This document shows positions 1-6,518 of a DNA stretch of 6,792 nucleotides, in pieces. The DNA is from Firmicutes bacterium UBA1764 (GTDB lineage: Bacteria > Bacillota > Clostridia > Peptostreptococcales > Anaerovoracaceae). The notes below the pieces were generated by a model. The model was not told where the DNA came from, ran no database searches, and saw only the letters and a list, made by a program, of their open reading frames with translations. Positions within the stretch are counted from its first letter, which is position 1, and each line of letters starts with the position of its first letter. Made by a program: the position numbers and the translations under genes. The stretch is taken from the NCBI GenBank assembly GCA_002315535.1, contig DCHA01000012.1, positions 1 through 6,792 of the forward strand, written 5' to 3'.

Positions 1-810
1 CTTTCAGCAGTAGGTATGCTTTCAACAGCCGGTATCACAATCGCTGTTGATGCTTATGGTCCAGTTTCTGACAACGCAGGCGGAATCGCTGAAATGTCAG
101 AGCTCCCACCAGAAGTTCGTGAAATTACAGATACACTTGACTCTGTTGGTAACACAACAGCAGCTATCGGTAAGGGATTCGCAATTGGATCAGCTGCTCT
201 TACAGCACTTGCTCTCTTCGTATCCTATGCTGAGGTTGTTAACCTTACAGGAATCGATCTCCTCGATCCAAAGGTTATCGTTGGTGCATTCATCGGTGGT
301 ATGCTCCCATTCATGTTCAGTGCTTTCACAATGAACGCTGTAGGCAGAGCTGCTAACAAGATGATTCAGGAAGTTAGAAGACAGTTCCACGAAGATGCAG
401 GAATCATGGCTGGTACAAGCAAGCCTGATTATGCAAAGTGCGTAGCTATTTCTACACAGGCTTCCTTAAAGGAAATGATCGTTCCTGCTATTATGGCAGT
501 TATCGCTCCTGTAGTAGTTGGCCTTATCCTTGGAAAGGCTGCTCTCGGCGGACTCCTTGCAGGTGGTCTTATCACAGGCGTTCTTCTTGCTATCATGATG
601 TCCAATGCAGGTGGTGCATGGGATAACGCTAAGAAGTATGTTGAAGCAACAGGCGGCAAGGGTTCTGAAACTCATAAGGCTGCTGTTATCGGCGATACCG
701 TTGGTGATCCGTTCAAGGATACATCCGGTCCGTCCCTCAACATTCTCATCAAGCTTATGACTATCGTAGCTGTAGTATTTGCTCCGATATTTGGAAGTGG
801 CTTGTTCTAA
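1..810 (+). CDS. hppA: Membrane-bound K+-dependent ion-translocating pyrophosphatase, C-terminal part (5' end outside the window)
   Basis: This integral membrane pump hydrolyses pyrophosphate to two phosphates and moves H+ and/or Na+ out across the cytoplasmic membrane. The frame is open from base 1, giving 269 residues, roughly the last 40% of a protein usually 650-700 long. Family motifs seen here are [12 protein letters not shown] (20-31), GNTT (50-53) followed by [13 protein letters not shown], and the acidic substrate/Mg motif [14 protein letters not shown] (231-244) near the C-terminus. About five or six hydrophobic helices remain of the usual sixteen. Ala54 directly after GNTT, with Gly57, is the K+-dependent signature; K+-independent pumps have Lys at the first position. 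The Glu that separates Na+ from H+ pumps lies upstream of the window, so the ion cannot be assigned. The gene converges on cysE and ends at a shared hairpin. Its codon choice is strongly biased (ACA, CTT, GCT, GTT), as in highly expressed genes. Family certainty is very high. Confidence 0.97.
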   Translation, partial: LSAVGMLSTAGITIAVDAYGPVSDNAGGIAEMSELPPEVREITDTLDSVGNTTAAIGKGFAIGSAALTALALFVSYAEVVNLTGIDLLDPKVIVGAFIGGMLPFMFSAFTMNAVGRAANKMIQEVRRQFHEDAGIMAGTSKPDYAKCVAISTQASLKEMIVPAIMAVIAPVVVGLILGKAALGGLLAGGLITGVLLAIMMSNAGGAWDNAKKYVEATGGKGSETHKAAVIGDTVGDPFKDTSGPSLNILIKLMTIVAVVFAPIFGSGLF

Positions 811-875
811 AACATCATATTTTTGAAGGATCCTTCTTTGACGCAAAATAAATGAGGAATAGAATGAGTAAAAAT

Positions 876-901
876 AAAAACCGGCCATGAGGCCGGTTTT
901 T
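876..901. terminator. Bidirectional rho-independent terminator between convergent hppA and cysE
   Basis: A perfect 6-bp stem CCGGCC/GGCCGG (881-886 and 891-896) closes the 4-nt loop ATGA. It is flanked by AAAAA on the left and TTTTT on the right, so each strand reads as a GC stem followed by a T run; pairing of the A and T runs would extend the stem to 11 bp. It lies 65 nt after the hppA stop and abuts the cysE stop codon (902-904), so it can serve both converging transcripts. Termination efficiency is inferred, not measured. Confidence 0.9.
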
Positions 902-1732
902 CTATATCTTGCAAAGCTTGATATGCTCGCTTGGTTTTGCGAGAACTGTTTCTCCGGATTCAACGGAACTTGTCAGCCAGACGTTACCACCGATAACGCA
1001 GTTGTCTCCGATTCTGGTATCGCCACCGAGTATTGATGCTCCGGAATAGATGACAACATTATTTCCTATGTCTGGGTGACGCTTGATTCCTTTAACAAGA
1101 GATCCGTCAGGCTCGATGTCAAAGGACTTTGCGCCCAGTGTTACATGCTGATAAAGCTTAACGTCGTTTCCAATCGTTGTTGTTTCGCCGATTACTACGC
1201 CGGTGCCGTGGTCGATGAAGAAGCGCTTTCCTATGGTTGCTCCGGGGTGAATGTCTATGCCTGTTTTTCTGTGTGCATATTCTGTCATAAGTCTTGCAAC
1301 AACAGGAAGCTCGAGCAGGTAGATTTCATGTGCGACTCTATATGTCGCGATAGCTAGGAAGGCCGGGTAAGCAAGGATAATTTCATCAACGCTCTTTGCC
1401 GCAGGGTCTCCCTGATATGCCGCAATGACATCTTCCATTAACAGGCTTTGGACAGCCGGGATTTTTTTAATCAGCTCCATTGCCTTTTCAACAGGGACTT
1501 CGGTTTTTCTCAGGCAGTTATATGCGGCCTGCAGATAATGCGCCTGTATGCTTTCGTCAGGGTTTGCGGACTCCGGCCTTCTTGTATAGCCCGGGAACAT
1601 TGCATTGATACAGTATAATAAAGCCCTTTCAATATTGTCCTGATAGGCTTCGTAGTTTACATCAAAATTTTCTTTTGCATTTGCGGCCTGAGTGATTAGC
1701 TCCTTTGCAACTGCTTCGAATTCATTAGGCAT
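902..1732 (-). CDS. cysE: Serine O-acetyltransferase (CysE/EpsC type)
   Basis: The enzyme transfers acetyl from acetyl-CoA to L-serine, giving O-acetylserine, the direct precursor of cysteine, in the cytoplasm. The protein has 276 residues. An alpha-helical N-terminal domain (about 1-150) carries the GDPAA segment (108-112) and YRVAH (131-135), both typical of serine acetyltransferases. A left-handed beta-helix of hexapeptide repeats follows (about 158-262). Catalytic residues by analogy with E. coli CysE are Asp160 in DIHPGA and His175 in the IDHGTG motif. The loop with KRHPDIG (217-223) and the GGN stretch near 248-250 match the acetyl-CoA side. The ATG has a good ribosome binding site, AAGGAG, 7 nt upstream. 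The protein ends in Ile, the terminal residue used by several CysE proteins to dock in cysteine synthase; no cysK is present here. I see no T-box or S-box-like leader. It is transcribed alone, divergently from pnuC. Confidence 0.95.
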   Translation of the reverse strand: MPNEFEAVAKELITQAANAKENFDVNYEAYQDNIERALLYCINAMFPGYTRRPESANPDESIQAHYLQAAYNCLRKTEVPVEKAMELIKKIPAVQSLLMEDVIAAYQGDPAAKSVDEIILAYPAFLAIATYRVAHEIYLLELPVVARLMTEYAHRKTGIDIHPGATIGKRFFIDHGTGVVIGETTTIGNDVKLYQHVTLGAKSFDIEPDGSLVKGIKRHPDIGNNVVIYSGASILGGDTRIGDNCVIGGNVWLTSSVESGETVLAKPSEHIKLCKI

Positions 1733-1739
1733 TGCTTGT

Positions 1740-1745
1740 CTCCTT
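1740..1745 (-). promoter_or_regulatory. Ribosome binding site of cysE
   Basis: On the minus strand AAGGAG lies 7 nt before the ATG at 1732-1730. This fixes the start of cysE and contrasts with the missing Shine-Dalgarno sequence of the divergent neighbour. Confidence 0.85.
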
Positions 1746-1772
1746 AAGTACTGTTAAGTAATCAATTAAGTA
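1744..1772. repeat. Three TTAAGTA direct repeats in the cysE-pnuC intergenic region
   Basis: The 7-mer TTAAGTA occurs at 1744-1750, 1754-1760 and 1766-1772, with start-to-start distances of 10 and 12 bp, close to one helical turn. The left copy overlaps the cysE ribosome binding site and the right copy overlaps the probable cysE -10 and the possible pnuC -35. The spacing and position suit an operator, but no known regulator motif was recognised, and AT-rich 7-mers can recur by chance. Confidence 0.5.
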
Positions 1773-1774
1773 TA
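1769..1774 (-). promoter_or_regulatory. Probable -10 element of the cysE promoter
   Basis: On the minus strand the hexamer reads TATACT, five of six matches to TATAAT. Transcription would begin around 1762, giving a leader of about 30 nt that holds the AAGGAG site. No convincing -35 is seen; the best-spaced hexamer, TAGCAA at 1797-1792, matches only three positions of TTGACA, so an activator may be needed or the call may be wrong. Confidence 0.4.
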
Positions 1775-1801
1775 CAATAAAGACGGCGTTTTTGCTATAA
1801 T
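1771..1801 (+). promoter_or_regulatory. Probable pnuC promoter, -10 seven nt before the start codon
   Basis: A perfect TATAAT lies at 1796-1801. A partial -35, TATACA (four of six matches), lies at 1771-1776 with a long 19-bp spacer. The -10 ends 7 nt before the pnuC ATG, so the transcript should start at or within about two bases of the start codon. The -35 overlaps the cysE -10 on the other strand. Confidence 0.55.
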
Positions 1802-1808
1802 ACTTGAC

Positions 1809-2582
1809 ATGGGAAAAATAACAAAACATTTTACAAGATATGAGATAATTTGGTTTTGCTCTATTACGGTGCTGGCCCTCGCCTGCACAATCATATTCCC
1901 CGAGGATGAGGTAAACGGGGTAAACGGCAAAATCGTTATGGCCTTATATCTTGCAGACACAGTTCTTAACATTGCTTGCGAGCTTTTAATCGCAAAGCAA
2001 AGCAAATGGAACTTCATAGTCTCTCTGGGGGTTGAGGCTGCTGAAATTGCTGTTTGCGTTGTTATGGCCGCAAGGTGGACAACGTGCGCAGTAACCATCT
2101 TTTTCTGGATACCAATTGATATTATCAGCTTTATAAACTGGAATAAGCATCCCGATAAATCGGAGAGTGAATTAACCGAGGTAAGGAGCCTCAGCGGAAA
2201 GCAGGAGGTATTAGTTCTTGTCGCCATCGCTGTCTGGACAATTATTGCGGGGCTTGTTACTTGCTACGTAACAGAGGATATTCTGATCAGTGATTTCTTT
2301 GGCGAAAAAAGAAATCTCGAGGTAATTACCTGCTACATTGATGCTTGCGTCGCTGCCCTTGGAATTGCCAACGGGGTGTTCATTTGGCTGCGCTACAGGG
2401 AGCAGTGGATTGCGTGGTATGCCTATGCGATTTTAGAGCTGGTGCTTAATATCATAGCTATTGCCGCCGGTCACCCGGGCCAGAGCGTTTTACTTATCTT
2501 AAAGCTTGGCTACCTAAGCAATACCACCTACGGATATATCAAATGGAGTAAATATATAAAAAAACATGAAGAGTCCAAATAG
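1809..2582 (+). CDS. pnuC: PnuC-family vitamin/nucleoside transporter, probably nicotinamide riboside uptake
   Basis: This is an integral membrane protein of 257 residues with about seven or eight hydrophobic segments (near 13-30, 43-62, 68-87, 91-110, 132-154, 174-194, 202-220 and 225-243). PnuC-family landmarks appear in two similar halves: KWNF (66-69) leading to a helix ending SFINWNKH (107-114), then QWIAW (199-203) leading to a helix ending YIKWSKY (243-249). Known members are SWEET-like facilitators that move nicotinamide riboside, or riboflavin or thiamine in subtypes, with trapping by intracellular phosphorylation. The Asn often found four residues after the second W of the W-x2-W motif is not present (Ala207), so the substrate is uncertain. 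No riboswitch fits in the upstream DNA, which argues mildly against thiamine or riboflavin control. There is no Shine-Dalgarno sequence and the next in-frame Met (residue 44) would remove the first helix, so ATG 1809 stands. Residues 35-40 (VNGVNG) come from a perfect 9-nt tandem duplication. Confidence 0.78.
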   Translation: MGKITKHFTRYEIIWFCSITVLALACTIIFPEDEVNGVNGKIVMALYLADTVLNIACELLIAKQSKWNFIVSLGVEAAEIAVCVVMAARWTTCAVTIFFWIPIDIISFINWNKHPDKSESELTEVRSLSGKQEVLVLVAIAVWTIIAGLVTCYVTEDILISDFFGEKRNLEVITCYIDACVAALGIANGVFIWLRYREQWIAWYAYAILELVLNIIAIAAGHPGQSVLLILKLGYLSNTTYGYIKWSKYIKKHEESK

Positions 2583-2587
2583 ATGTG

Positions 2588-2616
2588 TTGACAGAATTTG
2601 GAAAATAGTATAACAT
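2588..2616 (+). promoter_or_regulatory. Probable yhaM-recD2-comF promoter with start site at the ATG
   Basis: A perfect TTGACA lies at 2588-2593, just 5 nt past the pnuC stop. At a 17-bp spacing TAACAT (2611-2616) matches four of six -10 positions; the overlapping TATAAC (2609-2614) matches five of six with a short 15-bp spacer. Either choice puts the transcript start between about 2621 and 2624, at the yhaM ATG. No terminator separates pnuC from this promoter, so read-through from pnuC is also possible. Confidence 0.6.
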
Positions 2617-2623
2617 ATAGACC

Positions 2624-3604
2624 ATGAAGACATATTATATAAACAATTTAAATATCAACGAGGAAATTGTAGACTTCTTTCTCGTAAAGGCAATCGCAAT
2701 TAGAGTAGGCTCTAATCGCAAGCAGTATCTTGACCTTACTCTGGGGGATAACTCCGGAGAAATAAACGGTAAGAAATGGGATATCGCTGACGAAGAGGTT
2801 TACGGACTTTCTCAGATCAAGGAAGGCGACTGCGTCAAGGTAAAAGCCTCCGTTTCCGAATGGAATGGAATCAGACAGCTGCGCGTAACAAAGGTTCGCA
2901 AGGCTCAAAAGGAAGATAAGCTTGATATGACAGACTATATCAAGGCTGCTCCGGAAGATCCTGAGGAAATGTTTAATTATGTTCTCTCAAGGGCAGAAGC
3001 TATTGGAGACAGCGATCTCAGAGCAATCTCAGTTAAATTCCTTCAGGATAGCAAGGAAAAACTGATGTATTATCCGGGTGCAATGAGAAATCACCATGCG
3101 GAAATGGCAGGACTTATTTACCACATCAAGCGCATGCTTATGATGGGCGAGCGTGCTTGTGATGTTTATACTAACCTAAGCAAGGACTGGGTTGTATGCG
3201 GCGTCATTCTTCACGATATGGAAAAGCTAACAGAGATTATGTCTAACGAGCTTGGAATTTCTCCGGGATACAGCTTTGAGGGCAAGATGCTTGGTCATCT
3301 GGTTCTCGGTGTTCGCAAGGTCAGCGAAATGGCCAAGGAAATCGGAATGTCCGATGAAAAGGCTGTAATGCTTGAGCATATGATTCTTTCACATCACTAT
3401 GAGCCGGATTTCGGAAGCCCGATCAGACCTATGTTCCCTGAGGCTGAGCTTCTTCATTATTTGGATATTCTTGATGCAAAGATGTTTGATTTTGAAGATA
3501 ATATTTCCGGTATCGCTCCGGGCACATTCACAGAAAGAGTAAGAACTCTTGACGGAAGAATGCTTTACAAGCCGAGCTTCGCACAGACAGAGGAAGATAA
3601 TTAA
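2624..3604 (+). CDS. yhaM: 3'-5' exoribonuclease, YhaM family (OB-fold plus HD domain)
   Basis: The cytoplasmic protein has 326 residues, close to the roughly 315 of B. subtilis YhaM, a metal-dependent 3'-5' exonuclease acting on RNA and single-stranded DNA. The N-terminal OB-fold (about 15-95) contains FFLVKA, then YLDLTLGDNSGEINGKKWD (35-53) and QLRVTKVRK (85-93), the usual nucleic-acid binding strand pattern. The HD phosphohydrolase domain (about 150-300) has NHHAEMAGLIYH (156-167), the HD pair in ILHDMEK (195-201; His197, Asp198), GHLVLG (224-229), LSHH (255-258) and the family segment SPIRPMFPEAELLHYLD (265-281). These would ligate two metals. The start matches the family N-terminus, yet no Shine-Dalgarno sequence precedes it and the predicted promoter starts at the ATG. 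recD2 follows after 3 nt. The role is inferred from the family: RNA turnover, possibly DNA end trimming. Confidence 0.93.
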   Translation: MKTYYINNLNINEEIVDFFLVKAIAIRVGSNRKQYLDLTLGDNSGEINGKKWDIADEEVYGLSQIKEGDCVKVKASVSEWNGIRQLRVTKVRKAQKEDKLDMTDYIKAAPEDPEEMFNYVLSRAEAIGDSDLRAISVKFLQDSKEKLMYYPGAMRNHHAEMAGLIYHIKRMLMMGERACDVYTNLSKDWVVCGVILHDMEKLTEIMSNELGISPGYSFEGKMLGHLVLGVRKVSEMAKEIGMSDEKAVMLEHMILSHHYEPDFGSPIRPMFPEAELLHYLDILDAKMFDFEDNISGIAPGTFTERVRTLDGRMLYKPSFAQTEEDN

Positions 3605-3607
3605 TCT

Positions 3608-5836
3608 ATGAAAGAAGAAAAGAAAGCAAGACTTTCCGAAATCATCTTTTATAACGAAACCAATTTTTACACAATTGCAGTATTTGAGAGCCTGGATGAG
3701 CAATTCGTTGCTACAGGCTCTTTTCCTAATCCAAAAGCCGGAAGAGAATATGTGCTGACCGGTGAATGGATTATCCATCCGAAGTACGGAGAACAGTTCT
3801 CCGTATCATCTTATGTTCAGCTTCAGCCGACAACTGAAGAGGGAATTCTCGCCTTTCTTTCGTCCGGAAGCATTAAGGGTATAGGCCCTGTTACCGCGAG
3901 CCAAATTGTAAAAAAATTCGGCGAGGACACACTTAAAATTATCAGGGAAAATCCTGAGCGCCTTGCAGAGGTGAAGGGTATAGGCAAAGCCAAGTCCGCT
4001 CAAATCGCAGAAAGCTACTCCATGCAGATGGAATATGCGGAGATTGTCATGCAGCTAAGCAAGTATGATATACCTGCGGGGGCCTGCATGCGTCTGTACA
4101 AGGTCTATGGCGGCCGCACCGTTGAGATTATCAATGAGAATCCATACAGGCTAATTTCAGATATTTACTCTATAGGCTTTGCAAAGGCTGATGCAATTGC
4201 TGAGCGTATGGGCTTTGATCGCGAATCTGAATTCAGAATTCAAAGCGGTATAGTTTATGTGCTAAAGCAAGCTGCTTTATCCGGCCATACTTTCCTGGTG
4301 AAATCTGTTTTGCTTGATTCGGCGGCAGAGCTTCTCGGCGTTGCAAGAGAGCTTATCGCTGACAGCATTTACAACATGGTTATGGATGATAAAATCTGCG
4401 CAGAAAAGCTTGATGAGGCAGATGTGATAATGCTGAAGCTATATTACAAGGCTGAAAGACATGTATCCGGTCTTCTCTTTAGACTGTGCAATCAAAAGCT
4501 TAAGCCTCTTTCTGCGGACTATGAAAAGCTGATTCGCATGAGTGAGAAGGACAATGACATGCAGCTTTCCGACACTCAAAAAGCTGCTGTTATTTCATCG
4601 CTTCAAAACGGAGTTTCAATTATCACAGGTGGCCCGGGCACAGGTAAGACCACTATTATCAGAACCATTCTTTCTATTCTTAATTATGCCGGAGTAAAGA
4701 CCGCTCTGGCCGCACCAACCGGCAGAGCCGCCAAGCGTATGGAGGAGGCCTGCTCTCAGCCTGCGTGCACAGTGCATAGACTGCTCGAGTACCAGTTTGG
4801 CGAAGATGAGAGACTGATGTTTAATCGAAATGAGGAGAACCCGCTTGATTACGAATGCATAATCATTGACGAAATGTCTATGGTTGATATTCTTCTCATG
4901 GACGGACTTCTTACAGCAGTTCCGGCAGGCTGCAGACTTATTCTCGTTGGAGATGCAGACCAGCTTCCGCCTGTTGGCGCAGGAAATGTATTAAAGGACA
5001 TGCTCAGCTGCGGAAACATTCACAGCGTGCGCCTGACTGAAATATTCAGACAGGCCGAGGAGAGCTTGATAGTAGTAAATGCTCACATGATTAATCATGG
5101 TGAGTATCCGGACTACAACCAAAAAGATAAAGATTTCTTTATGATAGAGCGTAAATCAGAGAGGGATATGCTCGATACAATAAAGGATTTATGTGTCAGA
5201 AGACTTCCCGCTTTTATAGGATCAGAGGATGCCGTATCAAAGATACAGGTGCTGACACCTATGAGAAAGGGGGCTCTTGGCAGCATAGAATTAAACAAGG
5301 CTCTGCAGGAGGTTCTTAATCCTCCGCTTGCGGGAAAGACTGAAAAGTCCTTTGCAGGCCGCATATACAGAACCGGTGATAAGGTCATGCAGAATAAAAA
5401 CGACTACGAGCTGGAATGGATTGATTTAAACGATTTCCAAACCAGAAAGGGCGTTTTTAACGGAGACCTTGGAATAATCAAGCGCGTTGATAACGACGCC
5501 GGGACAGTAAGTGTTCTTTTTGACGGGGAAAGAATGGTTACATATGATTATTCAAATCTTGAAGAAATTGAAACGGCTTTTGCGATGACTGTTCACAAGA
5601 GCCAGGGATCGGAGTTTCCGGTAGTTGTAATGCCGCAAACCAGATTTCCATCTATGCTTGCAACGCGTAATCTGCTGTATACCGCAGTAACACGTGCAAA
5701 GCAGCTTGTCGTGCTTGTGGGCATCCCGCAGGTAGTAAATGCCATGGTCGATAATAACAGGGCTGAGGACCGAAATTCCGGTCTCGCCATAAGATTAAAC
5801 AGACTGTGGGGTTTTGCTTGTGACGAAGATAATTAA
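3608..5836 (+). CDS. recD2: RecD2 (YrrC-type) ATP-dependent 5'-3' DNA helicase
   Basis: This superfamily 1B helicase has 742 residues, similar to D. radiodurans RecD2 and B. subtilis YrrC, and acts without RecBC in repair and fork maintenance. The N-terminal OB-like region (about 5-75) and helix-hairpin-helix region (about 80-200, with GIGPVTASQI at 91-100 and GIGKAKSAQI at 124-133) mark the RecD2 subtype rather than short RecD. Motor motifs are in order: Walker A GGPGTGKTT (341-349, Lys347), Ia AAPTGRAAKRM (368-378), II IIIDEMSMVD (418-427), III GDADQLPPVG (448-457), IV EIFRQ (478-482), V VHKSQGSEF (662-670) and VI YTAVTRAK (691-698, with the expected arginine finger Arg696). All key residues are intact. 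The ATG is 3 nt after the yhaM stop with only a distant GAGGA (3590-3594), so translational coupling is likely. comF overlaps its 3' end. Confidence 0.97.
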   Translation: MKEEKKARLSEIIFYNETNFYTIAVFESLDEQFVATGSFPNPKAGREYVLTGEWIIHPKYGEQFSVSSYVQLQPTTEEGILAFLSSGSIKGIGPVTASQIVKKFGEDTLKIIRENPERLAEVKGIGKAKSAQIAESYSMQMEYAEIVMQLSKYDIPAGACMRLYKVYGGRTVEIINENPYRLISDIYSIGFAKADAIAERMGFDRESEFRIQSGIVYVLKQAALSGHTFLVKSVLLDSAAELLGVARELIADSIYNMVMDDKICAEKLDEADVIMLKLYYKAERHVSGLLFRLCNQKLKPLSADYEKLIRMSEKDNDMQLSDTQKAAVISSLQNGVSIITGGPGTGKTTIIRTILSILNYAGVKTALAAPTGRAAKRMEEACSQPACTVHRLLEYQFGEDERLMFNRNEENPLDYECIIIDEMSMVDILLMDGLLTAVPAGCRLILVGDADQLPPVGAGNVLKDMLSCGNIHSVRLTEIFRQAEESLIVVNAHMINHGEYPDYNQKDKDFFMIERKSERDMLDTIKDLCVRRLPAFIGSEDAVSKIQVLTPMRKGALGSIELNKALQEVLNPPLAGKTEKSFAGRIYRTGDKVMQNKNDYELEWIDLNDFQTRKGVFNGDLGIIKRVDNDAGTVSVLFDGERMVTYDYSNLEEIETAFAMTVHKSQGSEFPVVVMPQTRFPSMLATRNLLYTAVTRAKQLVVLVGIPQVVNAMVDNNRAEDRNSGLAIRLNRLWGFACDEDN

Positions 5837-6518
5837 AGTATTTGACAGTATTTCCGAAATCGTTTTTCCTGAAAATATCTACTGTATCTGCTGCGGGGAT
5901 TTGATCCCGGGCAGCAGAGTTCACGGCCTTTGCGATGCTTGCGTTGAAAAGCTCAAGTGGCTGTCTGAAAATCCTTTTGAATCAAGGCTTGATGAATTCT
6001 CGTTTGATTCTGTAACAAGCCTTGTTCAGTATGACTATTACGCGCAAAAAATAGTTCATAATCTTAAATTCCATGGAAAGAGCTATATCGCAAATAATAT
6101 TGGCCGCCTTATGGGCGAGCTCTTTTTGACGAGCAAAATATGCGATGATCCGATAATTGCTCCGGTCCCGATGTACATCGGAAAGGAAAGGTCGAGAGGC
6201 TACAATCAGGCTGCTCTTCTTGCGGAAAGAATCGCCGGCATTTGCGATGCGGAGTATATTAAGGATCTTCTGATTAAGACAAAACGGACGGACTCCATGC
6301 GAACAGCCAGAGCTTTCGGAAGGCTCAACGCCCTCGATAATTCAATAGAGCTGAACACTGCCTGGGCACGTAAGATTAAAGGGCGAAACATCTTGATTGT
6401 GGATGACGTTGTGACGACCGGAGCCACTGCGGAAAAGTGCAGTGAGGCTATTAAAATGGCGGGTCCAAGCAGTATAAATATTTTGAGCTTTGCGGCAGTA
6501 AATTATAAAGGAAATTAG
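5820..6518 (+). CDS. comF: ComF-family protein (zinc ribbon plus phosphoribosyltransferase domain)
   Basis: This is a 232-residue protein of the ComF/ComFC family, linked in competent bacteria to uptake of transforming DNA; its catalytic substrate is unknown. The N-terminal zinc ribbon is made of CICC (22-25) and CDAC (38-41). A type I phosphoribosyltransferase fold follows, with LKFHGK (82-87), APVPMYIGKERSRGYNQA (114-131; the RGYNQ segment is typical of ComF) and the PRPP-binding signature ILIVDDVVTTGAT (191-203). No ATG is available. I chose GTG at 5820 because a G-rich TGGGG sits 8 nt before it; TTG at 5814 would add two residues but is only 2 nt from that site. The gene overlaps recD2 by 17 nt, so it is in the same operon and coupled to it. 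A role in DNA uptake here is inferred; ComF homologues are common in bacteria not known to be competent. Confidence 0.92.
   Translation: MTKIIKVFDSISEIVFPENIYCICCGDLIPGSRVHGLCDACVEKLKWLSENPFESRLDEFSFDSVTSLVQYDYYAQKIVHNLKFHGKSYIANNIGRLMGELFLTSKICDDPIIAPVPMYIGKERSRGYNQAALLAERIAGICDAEYIKDLLIKTKRTDSMRTARAFGRLNALDNSIELNTAWARKIKGRNILIVDDVVTTGATAEKCSEAIKMAGPSSINILSFAAVNYKGN

Noticed and set aside
825..836. Perfect 12-bp palindrome GAAGGATCCTTC after hppA
   Set aside because: It has no loop and no T run, so it is not a terminator. A single palindrome of this size is weak evidence for an operator; the adjacent GC hairpin explains termination.
466..963. Long minus-strand reading frame (165 codons) across hppA, the terminator and the end of cysE
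   Set aside because: It is antisense to two clear genes, crosses the terminator hairpin, and has a cysteine- and serine-rich composition without family resemblance, as expected for a shadow frame.
1743..1758. Possible hairpin in the cysE leader (CTTAA, 6-nt loop, TTAAG) that would cover part of the AAGGAG site
   Set aside because: Only five pairs, four of them A-U; too weak to hide a ribosome binding site. It is a by-product of the TTAAGTA repeats and the CTTAAG palindrome.
1733..1808. Search for a T-box, TPP, FMN or SAM riboswitch before cysE or pnuC
   Set aside because: The gap is only 76 bp, no conserved riboswitch core was seen, and the predicted leaders are about 30 nt (cysE) and none (pnuC).
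1804..1809. Perfect TTGACA overlapping the pnuC start codon
   Set aside because: No -10-like hexamer lies 16-18 bp downstream, and the upstream TATAAT accounts for transcription of the gene.
1910..1927. Perfect 9-nt tandem duplication GGTAAACGG in pnuC
   Set aside because: It keeps the frame and adds a VNG repeat in a loop after the first helix. Likely a small slippage event without consequence.
1766..2227. Minus-strand reading frame of 153 codons opposite pnuC
   Set aside because: It lies antisense to a well-supported transporter gene, and I saw no ribosome binding site or recognisable domain.
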